A stretch of DNA of 64,000 nt from Nocardia sp. NBC_01503 (GCF_036327755.1 NZ_CP109596.1:2418001-2482000), one strand, 5' to 3'. Numbered from the stretch's first letter, positions 34,464 to 43,220 are shown. Program-made: numbers and translations. The notes: generated by a model from the sequence alone, not told the origin.

Positions 34464-34554
34464 GACAGCGACCCTAGCACTCAACGAACACCCCTGTTCG
34501 CAAACCACTGGGTCCATACCTAAACGGCAGGTCCATAGAGCGGACCGGCCAGAT

Positions 34555-34680
34555 GGTTCGCGGCCGTCCCGGTTCTGGACTGAGTGGAGGCGGGGGAGCG
34601 AAGCGGAGGAGCCGGAGGGAGGGAAGAACCGGGACTTCAGGGCCGCGAACCCGCCCGGAGCGAAGCGGAGGGCAGATATA
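34555..34680. repeat. Family-A hairpin repeat, copy IV (reversed)
   Basis: The same element as at 13296 and 26441 but in opposite orientation. One arm is 34555-34576 (GGTTCGCGGCCGTCCCGGTTCT) and the other 34625-34651; the loop has CGGAGGAGCCGGAGGGAGGG. GGAGCGAAGCGGAGGGC follows at the end. It lies between the two divergent SDR genes. No tandem units are attached here. Confidence 0.85.
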
Positions 34681-34740
34681 TACAGTGCTTGTTGACGGAG
34701 GGCCAGTGAGAGGGCGCTCCCACGTTCGAAGGGACTTACC

Positions 34741-35508
34741 GTGGAGATTTCCGGTTCCGCCGCCATTGTCACCGGAGGCGCCTCCGGCCTCGGTGCGGCC
34801 ACCGCCAAGCGCCTCGCCGATGCCGGCGCCACCGTGTTCGGCCTGGATCTGGCCCAGTCGATCGAGCGCGCGGGCGACAGCGTCCCGGCCGGCGTCACCC
34901 TGATCCCGACCGACGTCACCAGCGGTGACGAGGTGGCCGCCGCGGTCGCCAAGGTCGTGGAATCCGGTGTGCCGCTGCGCATCGTCGTCAACTGCGCCGG
35001 TGTGGGCTGGGCGGGACGCATCCTGTCCAAGAACGGCCCGCACGATCTGGAGCTGTTCCGCACCGTCATCACCGTGAACCTGCTCGGCTCGTTCAATGTG
35101 ATGCGCCTGGCCGCAGACGCCATCGCCAAGACCGAACCGGTCGACGAGTACGGCCAGCGCGGCGTCATCATCAACACCGCCTCGGTGGCGGCGTTCGAGG
35201 GCCAGATCGGGCAGATCGCCTACTCCGCCTCCAAGGGCGGCGTCGCCGGTATGACCATTCCGGCCGCGCGTGACCTGGCGCAGTTCGGCATTCGCGTCAA
35301 CACCATCGCCCCCGGCATCATCGACACCCCGATGCTCGCCGGTGTCACCGAGGAATACCGCAAGGGCCTCGAGGCGGGCGTCCCGTTCCCGTCCCGCCTG
35401 GGTCGCCCGGACGAGTACGCGCAGCTGGCGCAGTACATCACCGAGCACGACTACCTAAACGGCGAGACCATCCGCATGGACGGCGCCCTGCGCATGGCTC
35501 CGCGCTAG
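34741..35508 (+). CDS. SDR, 3-hydroxyacyl-CoA dehydrogenase-like
   Basis: An SDR of 255 residues resembling 3-hydroxyacyl-CoA dehydrogenase type 2 (HSD17B10-like). It has the cofactor loop VTGGASGLGAATAKRL, NCAGVGWAG, the catalytic triad SVAAFEGQIGQIAYSASKGG, and the family's end RMDGALRMAPR. It would oxidise 3-hydroxyacyl-CoA in fatty acid degradation; this is family-based inference. GTG start; a very strong terminator follows. Confidence 0.88.
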   Translation: MEISGSAAIVTGGASGLGAATAKRLADAGATVFGLDLAQSIERAGDSVPAGVTLIPTDVTSGDEVAAAVAKVVESGVPLRIVVNCAGVGWAGRILSKNGPHDLELFRTVITVNLLGSFNVMRLAADAIAKTEPVDEYGQRGVIINTASVAAFEGQIGQIAYSASKGGVAGMTIPAARDLAQFGIRVNTIAPGIIDTPMLAGVTEEYRKGLEAGVPFPSRLGRPDEYAQLAQYITEHDYLNGETIRMDGALRMAPR

Positions 35509-35522
35509 CCGCGGAAACGACA

Positions 35523-35555
35523 CAAGGCCCGCACCGGATTCCGGTGCGGGCCTTG
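35523..35555 (+). terminator. Strong intrinsic terminator
   Basis: A perfect 15-bp stem (CAAGGCCCGCACCGG at 35523-35537 pairing with 35541-35555) with a 3-nt loop begins 15 bp after the SDR stop. Confidence 0.85.
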
Positions 35556-35702
35556 CTATTTGCTGTAAGTCGCGACAACTGATTTCGCGAGGATCGGGGT
35601 AACTCCCGGGGTACCCCCAAAATCGGGTGCGCGCCTAACCGCTTCTACGCGTACGCAACTGGCTACGGCACCCAGCCGTGCGCCAAAGTTCCGGGGAGGC
35701 GG

Positions 35703-35903
35703 CTACTGCGGGCGGACGGCCGCTGCTTGCGGACCCTTCTTGCCCTCGGTGATTTCGAAGCTCACGGCCTGGCCCTCTTCGAGCTGGCGGTAGCCGTTGC
35801 CTTCGATTTCAGAGTAGTGAACGAACACATCGGGGCCGTCCTCGCGGGCGATGAAGCCGTAGCCCTTCTCCGCGTTGAACCACTTGACGGTGCCCTGAAC
35901 CAT
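35703..35903 (-). CDS. cspA: Cold-shock protein
   Basis: A nucleic-acid chaperone of 66 residues with the cold-shock domain motifs KGYGFI (RNP1) and VFVHYSEI (RNP2). It begins [14 protein letters not shown], the normal family start, with GGAG before the ATG. It binds single-stranded RNA or DNA and prevents secondary structure. Actinobacterial relatives are often constitutive as well as cold-induced. Confidence 0.97.
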   Translation of the reverse strand: MVQGTVKWFNAEKGYGFIAREDGPDVFVHYSEIEGNGYRQLEEGQAVSFEITEGKKGPQAAAVRPQ

Positions 35904-36160
35904 AACTTTCTCCTGCTGGATGTTGCATCGGCCGCCGCGGTCACGGCGACCGGGTCGAATCAGAAGGCGGCTTGCAACTTGGCTGGCAAGAGAAGCGCCC
36001 GCACGATGTTCAGCGCGAGCATGTAAGACACGAACACGAAAAACTTACGACCAAGACGTACAACGTACGCGCCGGGAGGGAGTTCCCGAAGTCGTCGGAT
36101 CATTGCCAGCATCACATTCAACGCATTTCAGATATGACCGAATGCCGCTACAGGGACAAT
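35904..36160 (-). promoter_or_regulatory. Upstream/leader region of the cold-shock gene
   Basis: About 257 bp without a gene. Its base composition is less GC-rich than the surroundings, which fits a promoter and a long 5' untranslated leader as is typical for csp genes. I see no recognisable cold box or other defined element apart from the GGAG site near the ATG. Confidence 0.4.
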
Positions 36161-36191
36161 CGTGCCCCCTGTGGCATCCACAGGGGGCACG
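36161..36191 (-). terminator. Terminator-like hairpin after htpG
   Basis: A perfect 14-bp stem (CGTGCCCCCTGTGG at 36161-36174 pairing with 36178-36191) with a 3-nt loop, 14 bp beyond the htpG stop. Confidence 0.85.
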
Positions 36192-36204
36192 AAAGGTCAG
36201 CAGG

Positions 36205-38172
36205 TCAGAGTGATTTGGTGAGGCGATCCGCGAGCACCCGGGCGAACCGGGCCGGATCCTTGAGTTCGCCGCCCTCGGCGAGAACCGCTGTGCCGTAGAG
36301 CAGTTCGGCGGTCTCGGTGAGATCGGCGGGCTTGTCCGCGTCGCCCTCGACCTTCGCGAACGCGTCCCGCATACCGATCACCAACGGGTGCGTCGGGTTC
36401 AGTTCGAGAATGCGCTTGCTGTCCGGGAGCAGCTGACCCGAGGCGCGGTACATGCGCTCCAGCAGCGGTGTGAAATCGAACACATCACCCACGATGCAGG
36501 CGGGCGAGGTGGTCAGACGGGAGGTCAGGCGGACCTCCTTCACATTCTCGTCCAGGGTGCTCTGCAACCAGGTGAGCAGACCGGCGAAGTCCTTGTCCTG
36601 CTGTTCGCGCAGGGCCTCGGACTCCTTCTTCTCATCCTCGGACTCCAGATCCACCTCACCCTTGGCGATGGATTGCAGTGGCTGCCCGGCGAATTCGGGG
36701 ACCGAACCGACCCACATCTCATCGACCGGATCGGTCAGGATCAGCACCTCGAGACCCTTGGCCTTGAACGCCTCGATATGCGGGGAGTTCTCGATCTGTT
36801 CACGGGACTCGCCCGTCATGTAGTAGATCGCCTGCTGGGTCTCCGGCATGCGCTCCACATACTGGGCGAGGGTGGTGAGCTCTTCGTTCGAGTGCGTGGA
36901 CGCGAAAGACGAGACACCCAGGATGGTTTCGCGGTTATCCGAATCGGAGAGCATGCCCTCCTTGAGAACTCGGCCGAACTCGCGCCAGAAAGTCTGGTAC
37001 TTGGTCTGATCCTCGGCCTTCTGCAGATCCTTGACCGTGGACAGCACCTTCTTGACCAGGCGCTTCTGAATCATCCGGATCTGCCGGTCCTGCTGCAGGA
37101 TCTCGCGCGAGACATTGAGCGACAGGTCCTGCGCGTCCACCACGCCCTTGACGAAGCGCAGATACTCCGGCATCAGCTCTTCGCAGTTGTCCATGATGAA
37201 CACTCGGCGCACATACAGCTGTACGCCGCGCTTGTGCTCACGGGTGAACAGGTCGAACGGCGCGGTCGAGGGCAGGAACAGCAGCGCCTGATACTCGAAG
37301 GTGCCCTCCGCCTTCATCGGAATGATCTCCAGCGGATCGTCCCAGGCGTGCGAGACGTGCTTGTAGAACTCCTTGTACTCCTCGTCGGAGACCTCGCCGC
37401 GCGGGCGGGTCCACAGCGCCTTCTGGGAGTTCAGGGTCTGGGTTTCGGTGAGGGTCTTCTCGGTCTTGTCCTCGCCCTCACCCTCGGTGACGGTGCGCTC
37501 GACATCCATCCGGATGGGCCAGGCGATGAAATCCGAGTACTTCTTCACGATTTCGCGGAGCTTCCACTCCATCGTGTAGTCGAAGAGGTGGTCCTCGTCA
37601 TCCGCGGGCTTCAGATGCAGCGATACCGCGGTGCCCTGCGGGGCGTCGTCCAGCTCCTCGATGGTGTACGTAGAGCTGCCCGCGGCGGATTCCCAACGGG
37701 TGCTGGTGCTTTCGCCCGCCTTGCGGGTGGTCAGGGTGACCTTGTCCGCGACCATGAAGGTCGAGTAGAAGCCGATACCGAACTGGCCGATCAGCTCCTC
37801 TGTGTTGATCGGCGCAGCGGCGGCTCCGCTTTTCGTCTCCAGCAACTGTTTGCGCAGGGTGGCGGTACCGGACTTGGCGAGCGTGCCGATCAGATCCACG
37901 ACCTCGGCCCGGGACATCCCGATGCCATTGTCGGTGACGGTGAGCACGCGTTGATCGCGGTCCACCGCCAGCTCGATATGCAGGTCCGAGGTGTCGGCCT
38001 GCAAATCCTTGTCGCGGAACGACTCCAGGCGCAGCTTGTCCAGCGCGTCCGAGGCATTCGAGATCAGCTCCCGCAGGAACGTGTCTTTGTTCGAATAGAC
38101 CGAATGGATCATCAGCTCGAGCAGCTGATGGGTTTCGGCCTGAAACTCCAGGTGTTCGACGTGATCGGTCAC
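36205..38172 (-). CDS. htpG: Hsp90-family chaperone HtpG
   Basis: An ATP-dependent chaperone of 655 residues. The N-terminal GHKL ATPase domain shows LRELISNASDALDKLR, VTDNGIGMSRAEV and IGQFGIGFYS. The middle domain includes LPSTAPFDLF and LRFVKGVVDAQDLSLNVSRE, and the C-terminal dimerisation part ends in a family-like stretch. There is no MEEVD tail, as in other bacteria. The ATG overlaps the upstream RecB-like gene by 4 bp, so the two are cotranscribed. Confidence 0.97.
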   Translation of the reverse strand: MTDHVEHLEFQAETHQLLELMIHSVYSNKDTFLRELISNASDALDKLRLESFRDKDLQADTSDLHIELAVDRDQRVLTVTDNGIGMSRAEVVDLIGTLAKSGTATLRKQLLETKSGAAAAPINTEELIGQFGIGFYSTFMVADKVTLTTRKAGESTSTRWESAAGSSTYTIEELDDAPQGTAVSLHLKPADDEDHLFDYTMEWKLREIVKKYSDFIAWPIRMDVERTVTEGEGEDKTEKTLTETQTLNSQKALWTRPRGEVSDEEYKEFYKHVSHAWDDPLEIIPMKAEGTFEYQALLFLPSTAPFDLFTREHKRGVQLYVRRVFIMDNCEELMPEYLRFVKGVVDAQDLSLNVSREILQQDRQIRMIQKRLVKKVLSTVKDLQKAEDQTKYQTFWREFGRVLKEGMLSDSDNRETILGVSSFASTHSNEELTTLAQYVERMPETQQAIYYMTGESREQIENSPHIEAFKAKGLEVLILTDPVDEMWVGSVPEFAGQPLQSIAKGEVDLESEDEKKESEALREQQDKDFAGLLTWLQSTLDENVKEVRLTSRLTTSPACIVGDVFDFTPLLERMYRASGQLLPDSKRILELNPTHPLVIGMRDAFAKVEGDADKPADLTETAELLYGTAVLAEGGELKDPARFARVLADRLTKSL

Positions 38173-39848
38173 GAAGCGATATTACGTCCCGCGAATTCGG
38201 CGATGCCCGGAACCTCGGTATCGGCGCGATCGGTCATCCAGTCGCGCAGCACCTTCGTCGCCTGCACGTCGTCCTCGTTGTACTCCAGGATGCGAGTGCG
38301 CTGCGACATATCGGGCTCGCCACCCTCATAGGCGACGGCCAGGCGATACCAGCTCATGGACGCCTCACCACCGGCTTCGGGATCCCGCCAGGAGAAACCG
38401 GCCACCGGGGCGATCTTCTTGAGGCCCTTGCCATTCGGGCAGATGAACTGCTCCGAGACGGCCTGGAACATATCCACCCACTGCGGGCTGTCCACGAAAC
38501 GCTGGATGTCCCGCTCGGTGGGGATGCCGGGCATACCCGCGAAACGGCGCGCCGACTCGTACAGCCACTTGTCCTCGGCGGTGCGCGAATAGCAGTAGGC
38601 GGCAAAGGTTTTGCCCTCGTCCGCGGCATCCGCGCGGACTCGCATGAGCCAGGCCCAGAATTCGGCGAAGGAGCGGCCCTCGTCCTCGGTCGGCAGTGGA
38701 TCCCAGGTGACGAAGGGGCGGTAGACGCCGTCCAGCAGGGTGCCCCACAGGTACGCGCCGTGCTCCTGATAGCTCTCCAGGTCCACATCCACCTCGACAT
38801 CGGCGCGGGTCACCCGCACCTGCTCGACACGGCGGACCAGGGGGGCACCGGTGGCCCAAGCGCGCGCTGTCACAACGGTTTCGGTGAACAGCTCGAAATG
38901 CCAGTCGTCCGGTTCGTCACCGGTCCAGGCGGCCAGATCGTCGATGGTGTCCACACCGTGGCGGCGCAGTACCTCGGCGCGGGCGCCGGGGGCCACCAGG
39001 CTCACATCGCGATGCTCGGACAGCCACTTCTCACAACTGAGGCCGCCCTCCTCGGGGGCGCGCGACCACCACGGGCACTGACGGCATTCGGGAACCTTCG
39101 ACGGGACCGTGGGCAGCTCACCGCGGACCACCGCGATGCGGTCGGCGTAGCGCCGGTCGTAATCGTCCAGGATCGGGCCCAGATCGTGAATCAGGATGCG
39201 GTCGAAGGCATATCCGATCGCACCACCCACGAGCGCGGGGCTGGCGTAACCGTGCCGCTGCAGCATGCGGTACAGGTGCGCGAGGCGCTGCTGATCGCGC
39301 GGCTGCGGCCGGGTGCGGACGTAGCGGTCCGGCTTCGGGGTCCAGGCGTACAGGCCGCTGGTCATCGGATGGAAGTCCGCCGGATCCGGTTGACGCGGAT
39401 CGGTCACCTTGTGATTGACCACCACGATCGGGATGTATCCGCCGCGATCGGCGTCGCGCCATAGGATTTCGCAGCCGCCGCGGCGGCCGGTATCGGATTC
39501 CTGCGGCAGCAGGCCGCCCCAGATACGGTCCGCGGCCGCCTCCATGGCGGCCATGGTCGCCTCGGCGCGGCGGCCCGCCGACTGGTCGGGGTCGATCACG
39601 GTCCACCGGGCCGGATCACCTCCTACCAGGGTGTCCCGCACATTGATTCGATGCGCGGCGGCTGCCTCGCGTCGCTGCTGCACACCGGCGTCCTCGGCGA
39701 CTCCGGTCAGCACCTGGGGGTGCGTGGAGTCCAAAAGCAGCCGGTGTCGGCAGCCGATCAAAGCCCGCGCGTCTAGGAACGCGGCCCGCTCGCCATGGTC
39801 ACCGATGCCCGAATACACGCCTAGCAGTATGGCGCTATCCCCCGACAC
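38169..39848 (-). CDS. RecB-family-like nuclease, TM0106-type
   Basis: A protein of 559 residues resembling the TM0106/Rv2119 group of predicted nucleases. The N-terminal half has RecB-like pieces and a Cys-containing stretch (CRQCPWWSRAPEEGGLSCEKW) that may bind an iron-sulfur cluster. The C-terminal half is an RNase H-like fold (VEVDVDLESYQEHGAYLWGTLLDG, with Asp and Glu for metal, and a final ILEYNEDDVQATKVLRDWM block typical of DEDD exonucleases). Function is unproven. It is the first gene of a pair with htpG. It ends the cluster; a 177-bp repeat lies upstream. Confidence 0.8.
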   Translation of the reverse strand: MSGDSAILLGVYSGIGDHGERAAFLDARALIGCRHRLLLDSTHPQVLTGVAEDAGVQQRREAAAAHRINVRDTLVGGDPARWTVIDPDQSAGRRAEATMAAMEAAADRIWGGLLPQESDTGRRGGCEILWRDADRGGYIPIVVVNHKVTDPRQPDPADFHPMTSGLYAWTPKPDRYVRTRPQPRDQQRLAHLYRMLQRHGYASPALVGGAIGYAFDRILIHDLGPILDDYDRRYADRIAVVRGELPTVPSKVPECRQCPWWSRAPEEGGLSCEKWLSEHRDVSLVAPGARAEVLRRHGVDTIDDLAAWTGDEPDDWHFELFTETVVTARAWATGAPLVRRVEQVRVTRADVEVDVDLESYQEHGAYLWGTLLDGVYRPFVTWDPLPTEDEGRSFAEFWAWLMRVRADAADEGKTFAAYCYSRTAEDKWLYESARRFAGMPGIPTERDIQRFVDSPQWVDMFQAVSEQFICPNGKGLKKIAPVAGFSWRDPEAGGEASMSWYRLAVAYEGGEPDMSQRTRILEYNEDDVQATKVLRDWMTDRADTEVPGIAEFAGRNIAS

Positions 39849-39863
39849 GCTGTTCCGCCTCCC

Positions 39864-40217
39864 CGGGACTTCTGCCGGTCGCCCGGCACGGGGAGACCGC
39901 CGTTCCGGACCGGCGGTGACGAAGTTGGCCAGGTCCGAGGTGGTTGGGGAGTTACCCCCACCTCACGAAATCAGTTGGGCGCGTCGCCCGAGGAAACCTG
40001 CGCCCCCAAAGCCCCGAGGCGGCGGAAGGCTCCGCCGCCCCGGGACTTCTGCCGGTCGCCCGGCACGGGGAGACCGCCGTTCCGGACCGGCGATGACGAA
40101 GTTGGCCAGGTCCGAGGTGGTTGGGGAGTTACCCCCACCTCACGAAATCAGTTGGGCGCGTCGCCCGAGGAAACCTGCGCCCCCAAAGCCCCGAGGCGGC
40201 GGAAGGCTCCGCCGCGC
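39864..40217. repeat. Tandem duplication of a 177-bp unit
   Basis: Two nearly identical copies (39864-40040 and 40041-40217) lie in the gap of 807 bp (39849-40655) between the RecB-like gene and the DUF6474 gene. The unit includes a hairpin (GGTTGGGGAGTTACCCCCACC) and GGCGGAAGGCTCCGCC. The unit length is a multiple of 3, so long open frames run through on both strands, but none looks like a real protein. The remaining 438 bp to the next gene shows only short imperfect palindromes and the GGAGG of that gene. Confidence 0.9.
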
Positions 40218-40655
40218 GGGCGGTCGGGCTTCGCCCGGACCGCGAAGCGGACACCCCAGACCCGGCGAAGCCGACGGCCATTGGAACCGTGACACAGCCA
40301 GCTCCTTCGGACCATGGCGCGCTCCCTCAATCGCCGCAGCCGTGCATCGCCGCACACCCCACCCGCACCGTGACTCAGCCGCGCGTCGTCGCACGGCGGA
40401 GCCTTCGCATCGTGGCGCGGCCCACACCGCGAGGACCGTGCCGAATTGCCCGGGGCTCGATGCCGATCCTCCGGGGCGGGGAAGGTTGTGCGCGAGGAGC
40501 GCTGTCCGGATCGCGAATTTCGGGGGAAGTGGCACGGCGGGTGCGAGGTTGGATCGGCAACCGATATGGTGAGCGCAAACTGTGTTTCATGGGGCGGACA
40601 GGCAATTCCCCCGGCCCTGTGCTGCCATGGCGAACCAGCATGACGGAGGCCATCT

Positions 40656-41297
40656 ATGGGGTTGTTCACCAAACGCAAGAAGAAGGTCAGTCGGCGGGCC
40701 GAGGCCAAGGCGTTGAAGCATAAGGCCGCTATGGAGGCCAAGCTGGGCGCCAAGAATGAGCGTAAGAAGCATCGCGGTGAGGCGCGTACCCAGAAGAAGG
40801 TGGCGCAGGCCGAGATCTCCAAGTTGCAGGCCGAGGAGAAGGCCGCGCTGAAGTTGGCAGCCAAGGCGGAGCGGGACCCGTTCAGTGTGGCGTCGGTGCG
40901 CAAATACCTGGGTGTGGCGCGGATTCTGGTGCCGGTGCTCGCGCCGCTCGCCTACCGGGGCGCGACCATGGTGCGGGCGCAGCTGGATACCCGACGGGCC
41001 CAGCAGTTGGGTGTCGGGGTGAACCAGCTCGGTGAATTCGCCGGGCCGGGTGCGAAATTGCAGGCGCGGCTGGCGAATGTGGAGACCACCCTCGCCGATC
41101 TGGAGCGCCGGGATCCCAAGGACGGCGACACCGCCAAGTTCGCCGCCGCGACCCGCGACCGGCTCGAATCGCTGTCGACCGCCATTCGCACCGCCTCGCA
41201 GATGCCGGTGCAGCGTCGGCGCGCCGTGCACGCCTCCATCTCCAATGAGCTCTCCGGTATCGAAGCCGATGTGCTCGCACGCCTCGGCGTGAACTGA
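40656..41297 (+). CDS. DUF6474-family protein
   Basis: A protein of 213 residues with a very basic coiled-coil N-terminus (Lys/Arg/Ala/Glu-rich, about 1-75), a short hydrophobic part (VARILVPVLAPLAYRGATMVRA) and a helical C-terminal part. The layout matches DUF6474 proteins of Nocardia-like bacteria as I recall them. The ATG has a GGAGG site. Function is unknown; membrane association through the central part is plausible. Long frames on the opposite strand are shadows. Confidence 0.7.
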   Translation: MGLFTKRKKKVSRRAEAKALKHKAAMEAKLGAKNERKKHRGEARTQKKVAQAEISKLQAEEKAALKLAAKAERDPFSVASVRKYLGVARILVPVLAPLAYRGATMVRAQLDTRRAQQLGVGVNQLGEFAGPGAKLQARLANVETTLADLERRDPKDGDTAKFAAATRDRLESLSTAIRTASQMPVQRRRAVHASISNELSGIEADVLARLGVN

Positions 41298-41338
41298 GCG
41301 ACATCTCATGCCGAGCTCGAAATGACGAGGCCGCCCCG

Positions 41339-41427
41339 TCATCCCGGCGCGCCTTCGGCCGGGATCCATCGAAACTCGCTGGAGTACAGCGGGTGTGGAT
41401 CCCGGCCGGAAGCATGCCGGGATGACG
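41339..41427. repeat. Family-B palindrome (REP-like)
   Basis: Arms of 31 bp (41339-41369 and 41397-41427), starting GTCATCCCGGC and ending GCCGGGATGAC, with a 27-bp loop. Unlike the other copies it separates two genes on the same strand. Confidence 0.85.
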
Positions 41428-41461
41428 CGGGCGGCCGCACGCGGATGTGCACGGTCGTGCA

Positions 41462-41995
41462 ATGAATGCTGGTTGCAACGCCCGACGAGCGGATTCGAAA
41501 CCGTTGCGCGGCACGCTCGCAGCCGTCGCCATGGCCGCGCTCGCGGTCGCCGCACACGGGATCGCGAGTGGCGCATATCCGGACTCCGCGGGGCTGACCC
41601 TGCTGCTGGTCGCGACGGCGGCGATCGGAGCGATCGCCGCGGTGTCGCACTCCCGTTTCGCCCTGCCCGCCCTCATGGCGCTGGGCCAGCCCGTATGCCA
41701 TGTGGCGTTGAGCGGGCTGGCGCACGCCGGGCATGCGTCGGGGGCAAGGGATTTCGTGGGCGACGGGCTGATGGCGGCGGCACACGCCGTGGCGGCCATC
41801 TTGTTCGCGGTACTGATTCTGGTAGCCGAACGGCTGTATCGGCTGGTGTCGCAGGCGGTTCGGGCGGCGCTCACCCGGCCCGCGGCACTGCTGGTTCCAC
41901 GTGGAACCAGCCGCTGGGCGACCGGCATGGTCGGCGCGCCGGGTCGAATGGCAGCGGGCGGCAATGGGTCTCGGGCACCACCGGTTGCGGCCTGA
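41462..41995 (+). CDS. Small membrane protein with Cys/His segment, copper-operon neighbour
   Basis: A protein of 177 residues with about four membrane helices (around 15-35, 42-62, 68-90 and 105-130). Between helices lies CHVALSGLAHAGHASG with one Cys and three His, which could bind a metal. The tail is basic and Gly/Arg-rich. It is 45 bp upstream of ycnI and on the same strand, so it probably belongs to the same copper-handling transcript. I do not recognise a named family. A 22-bp perfect palindrome lies within its 3' part. Confidence 0.6.
   Translation: MNAGCNARRADSKPLRGTLAAVAMAALAVAAHGIASGAYPDSAGLTLLLVATAAIGAIAAVSHSRFALPALMALGQPVCHVALSGLAHAGHASGARDFVGDGLMAAAHAVAAILFAVLILVAERLYRLVSQAVRAALTRPAALLVPRGTSRWATGMVGAPGRMAAGGNGSRAPPVAA
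41890..41911. other. 22-bp perfect palindrome, parS-like core
   Basis: GCTGGTTCCACGTGGAACCAGC is fully self-complementary. Its core GTTCCACGTGGAAC differs from the conserved ParB site parS (GTTTCACGTGAAAC) at two symmetric positions. It lies inside a coding sequence, as parS sites often do. Confidence 0.5.
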
Positions 41996-42039
41996 ATCGC
42001 ATTCATCCGTAACCCTTTGCCAGAAGAGGCCATTCACCC

Positions 42040-42687
42040 ATGCACAAATCTGTCTCCCGCGCGTTCGGCACGGCCGCTGCGGCCACCACCCTGACGCTGC
42101 TCGGCGCGGGCGTCGCGTCCGCGCATGTCAGCGTCGACGCGCCGGGCGCGTCCCAGGGCGGATACGCGGTCGCCACCTTCAAGGTGCCCACCGAATCCGA
42201 TACCGCCTCCACCACCAAAGTCAGTGTCGCGCTGCCGAATTTGAAGAGCGCCCGCACCGAACCCCTGCCGGGCTGGTCGTCCAAGGTCGACAAGAACGAC
42301 AAGGGTGAGGCCGTCACCGTCACCTGGACCGCCGATCCGGGCAATGCGGGTGTCGCACCGGGCCAGTTCCAGCGCTTCGTCCTCTCGGTCGCCCTGCCCA
42401 AGCAGGAGAAGGTCACCTTCCCCGCCACCCAGACCTACAGCGACGGCAAGGTCGTGGTCTGGGATCAGCAGGACAACGCGGACGGCAGCGAGCCGGAGCA
42501 TCCGGCCCCGGCCCTGACCCTGGCGGCCGGTGGCGGCGATGACGATCACGCCGCGACCACCACCGAGGCCGAGGCAAGCAAGGACACCGACAACACCGCC
42601 CGCTGGCTCGGCGGTATCGGCCTGATCCTCGGCGCACTCGGTGCGGCCCTGGGTCTGGGCAGCGTCCTCCGGAGCCGGAAGTCATGA
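42040..42687 (+). CDS. YcnI-family copper-binding protein
   Basis: A protein of 215 residues: signal peptide (about 1-28, ending GVASA), then a DUF1775/YcnI beta-domain whose mature N-terminus is His29 (HVSVDAP), a copper ligand in Bacillus YcnI. A conserved Trp (PGWSSKV) is also present. A Thr/Glu/Asp-rich linker and one C-terminal membrane helix (about 190-208) anchor it outside the cell. Its stop overlaps the start of copC (ATGA). Confidence 0.9.
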   Translation: MHKSVSRAFGTAAAATTLTLLGAGVASAHVSVDAPGASQGGYAVATFKVPTESDTASTTKVSVALPNLKSARTEPLPGWSSKVDKNDKGEAVTVTWTADPGNAGVAPGQFQRFVLSVALPKQEKVTFPATQTYSDGKVVVWDQQDNADGSEPEHPAPALTLAAGGGDDDHAATTTEAEASKDTDNTARWLGGIGLILGALGAALGLGSVLRSRKS

Positions 42688-43220
42688 GCCGCAAGCTCTT
42701 CGCCGGTGTCCTGACCGGCCTGCTGATCACCGGTTTCGCCCTGCTGGGCGGCGGTGTGGCCAATGCGCATTCGGCGGCCATCGGCTCCAGCCCGGAGAAC
42801 GGCGCGCAGATCGAGCTCTCCCCCGCGCGGGCGAGCGTCACCTTCAACGAGGATCTGCAGGCGAGCTACCCGTCCATGACGGTCACCGGCCCGGACGGCA
42901 ACCTCTGGTCCAAGGGTCAGCCCAAGGTGGAGGGTCCGACCGTCAGCATCGAGGTCGGCGAGCTGGGCCCGGTCGGCGATTACAAGATCGCGTACCGGGT
43001 CACCTCCGCGGACGGCCATCCGGTCAGCGGCACCCGCACCTTCACCCTCACCAAGGCGGGCACCGGAACCCCCGGCCCGAAGGCCGACTCCTCCGCCAAG
43101 TCGGGCGGCTCCGGCGACGGCGGCGTCCCGCTCTGGGTGTTCATCGCGGGCGCGGTGGTGCTGTTCGGCGGCGGGCTCGCCTTCGCACTGCTGGGCGGGC
43201 GGGGCAAGCAGCGTCAGTGA
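42684..43220 (+). CDS. copC: CopC-domain copper-resistance protein
   Basis: A protein of 178 residues with a signal peptide ending VANA, so the mature protein starts with His29 (HSAAIGSSPENG), the Cu(II) ligand of CopC proteins. The second ligand region is SADGHPVSGTRTF. A C-terminal membrane helix (about 147-168) anchors it outside the cell. It probably passes copper to CopD, whose gene follows with a 4-bp overlap (GTGA). Confidence 0.92.
   Translation: MSRKLFAGVLTGLLITGFALLGGGVANAHSAAIGSSPENGAQIELSPARASVTFNEDLQASYPSMTVTGPDGNLWSKGQPKVEGPTVSIEVGELGPVGDYKIAYRVTSADGHPVSGTRTFTLTKAGTGTPGPKADSSAKSGGSGDGGVPLWVFIAGAVVLFGGGLAFALLGGRGKQRQ

Noticed and set aside
34464..35177. N-terminal extension of the SDR frame on the minus strand
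   Set aside because: It runs through a repeat element and antisense to the second SDR gene. The ATG at 34463 is the normal start.
39415..40572. Frame of 385 codons with a duplicated 59-residue stretch
   Set aside because: The duplication is the 177-bp DNA repeat. The first part is antisense to the RecB-like gene.
40587..42033. Two overlapping long minus-strand frames opposite the DUF6474 and copper-set genes
   Set aside because: Low-complexity Arg/His/Pro composition, no ribosome site, and good genes on the plus strand.
42641..43216. Plus-strand extension of copD by 192 residues
   Set aside because: It reads copC in the wrong frame. The GTG at 43217 couples with the copC stop.
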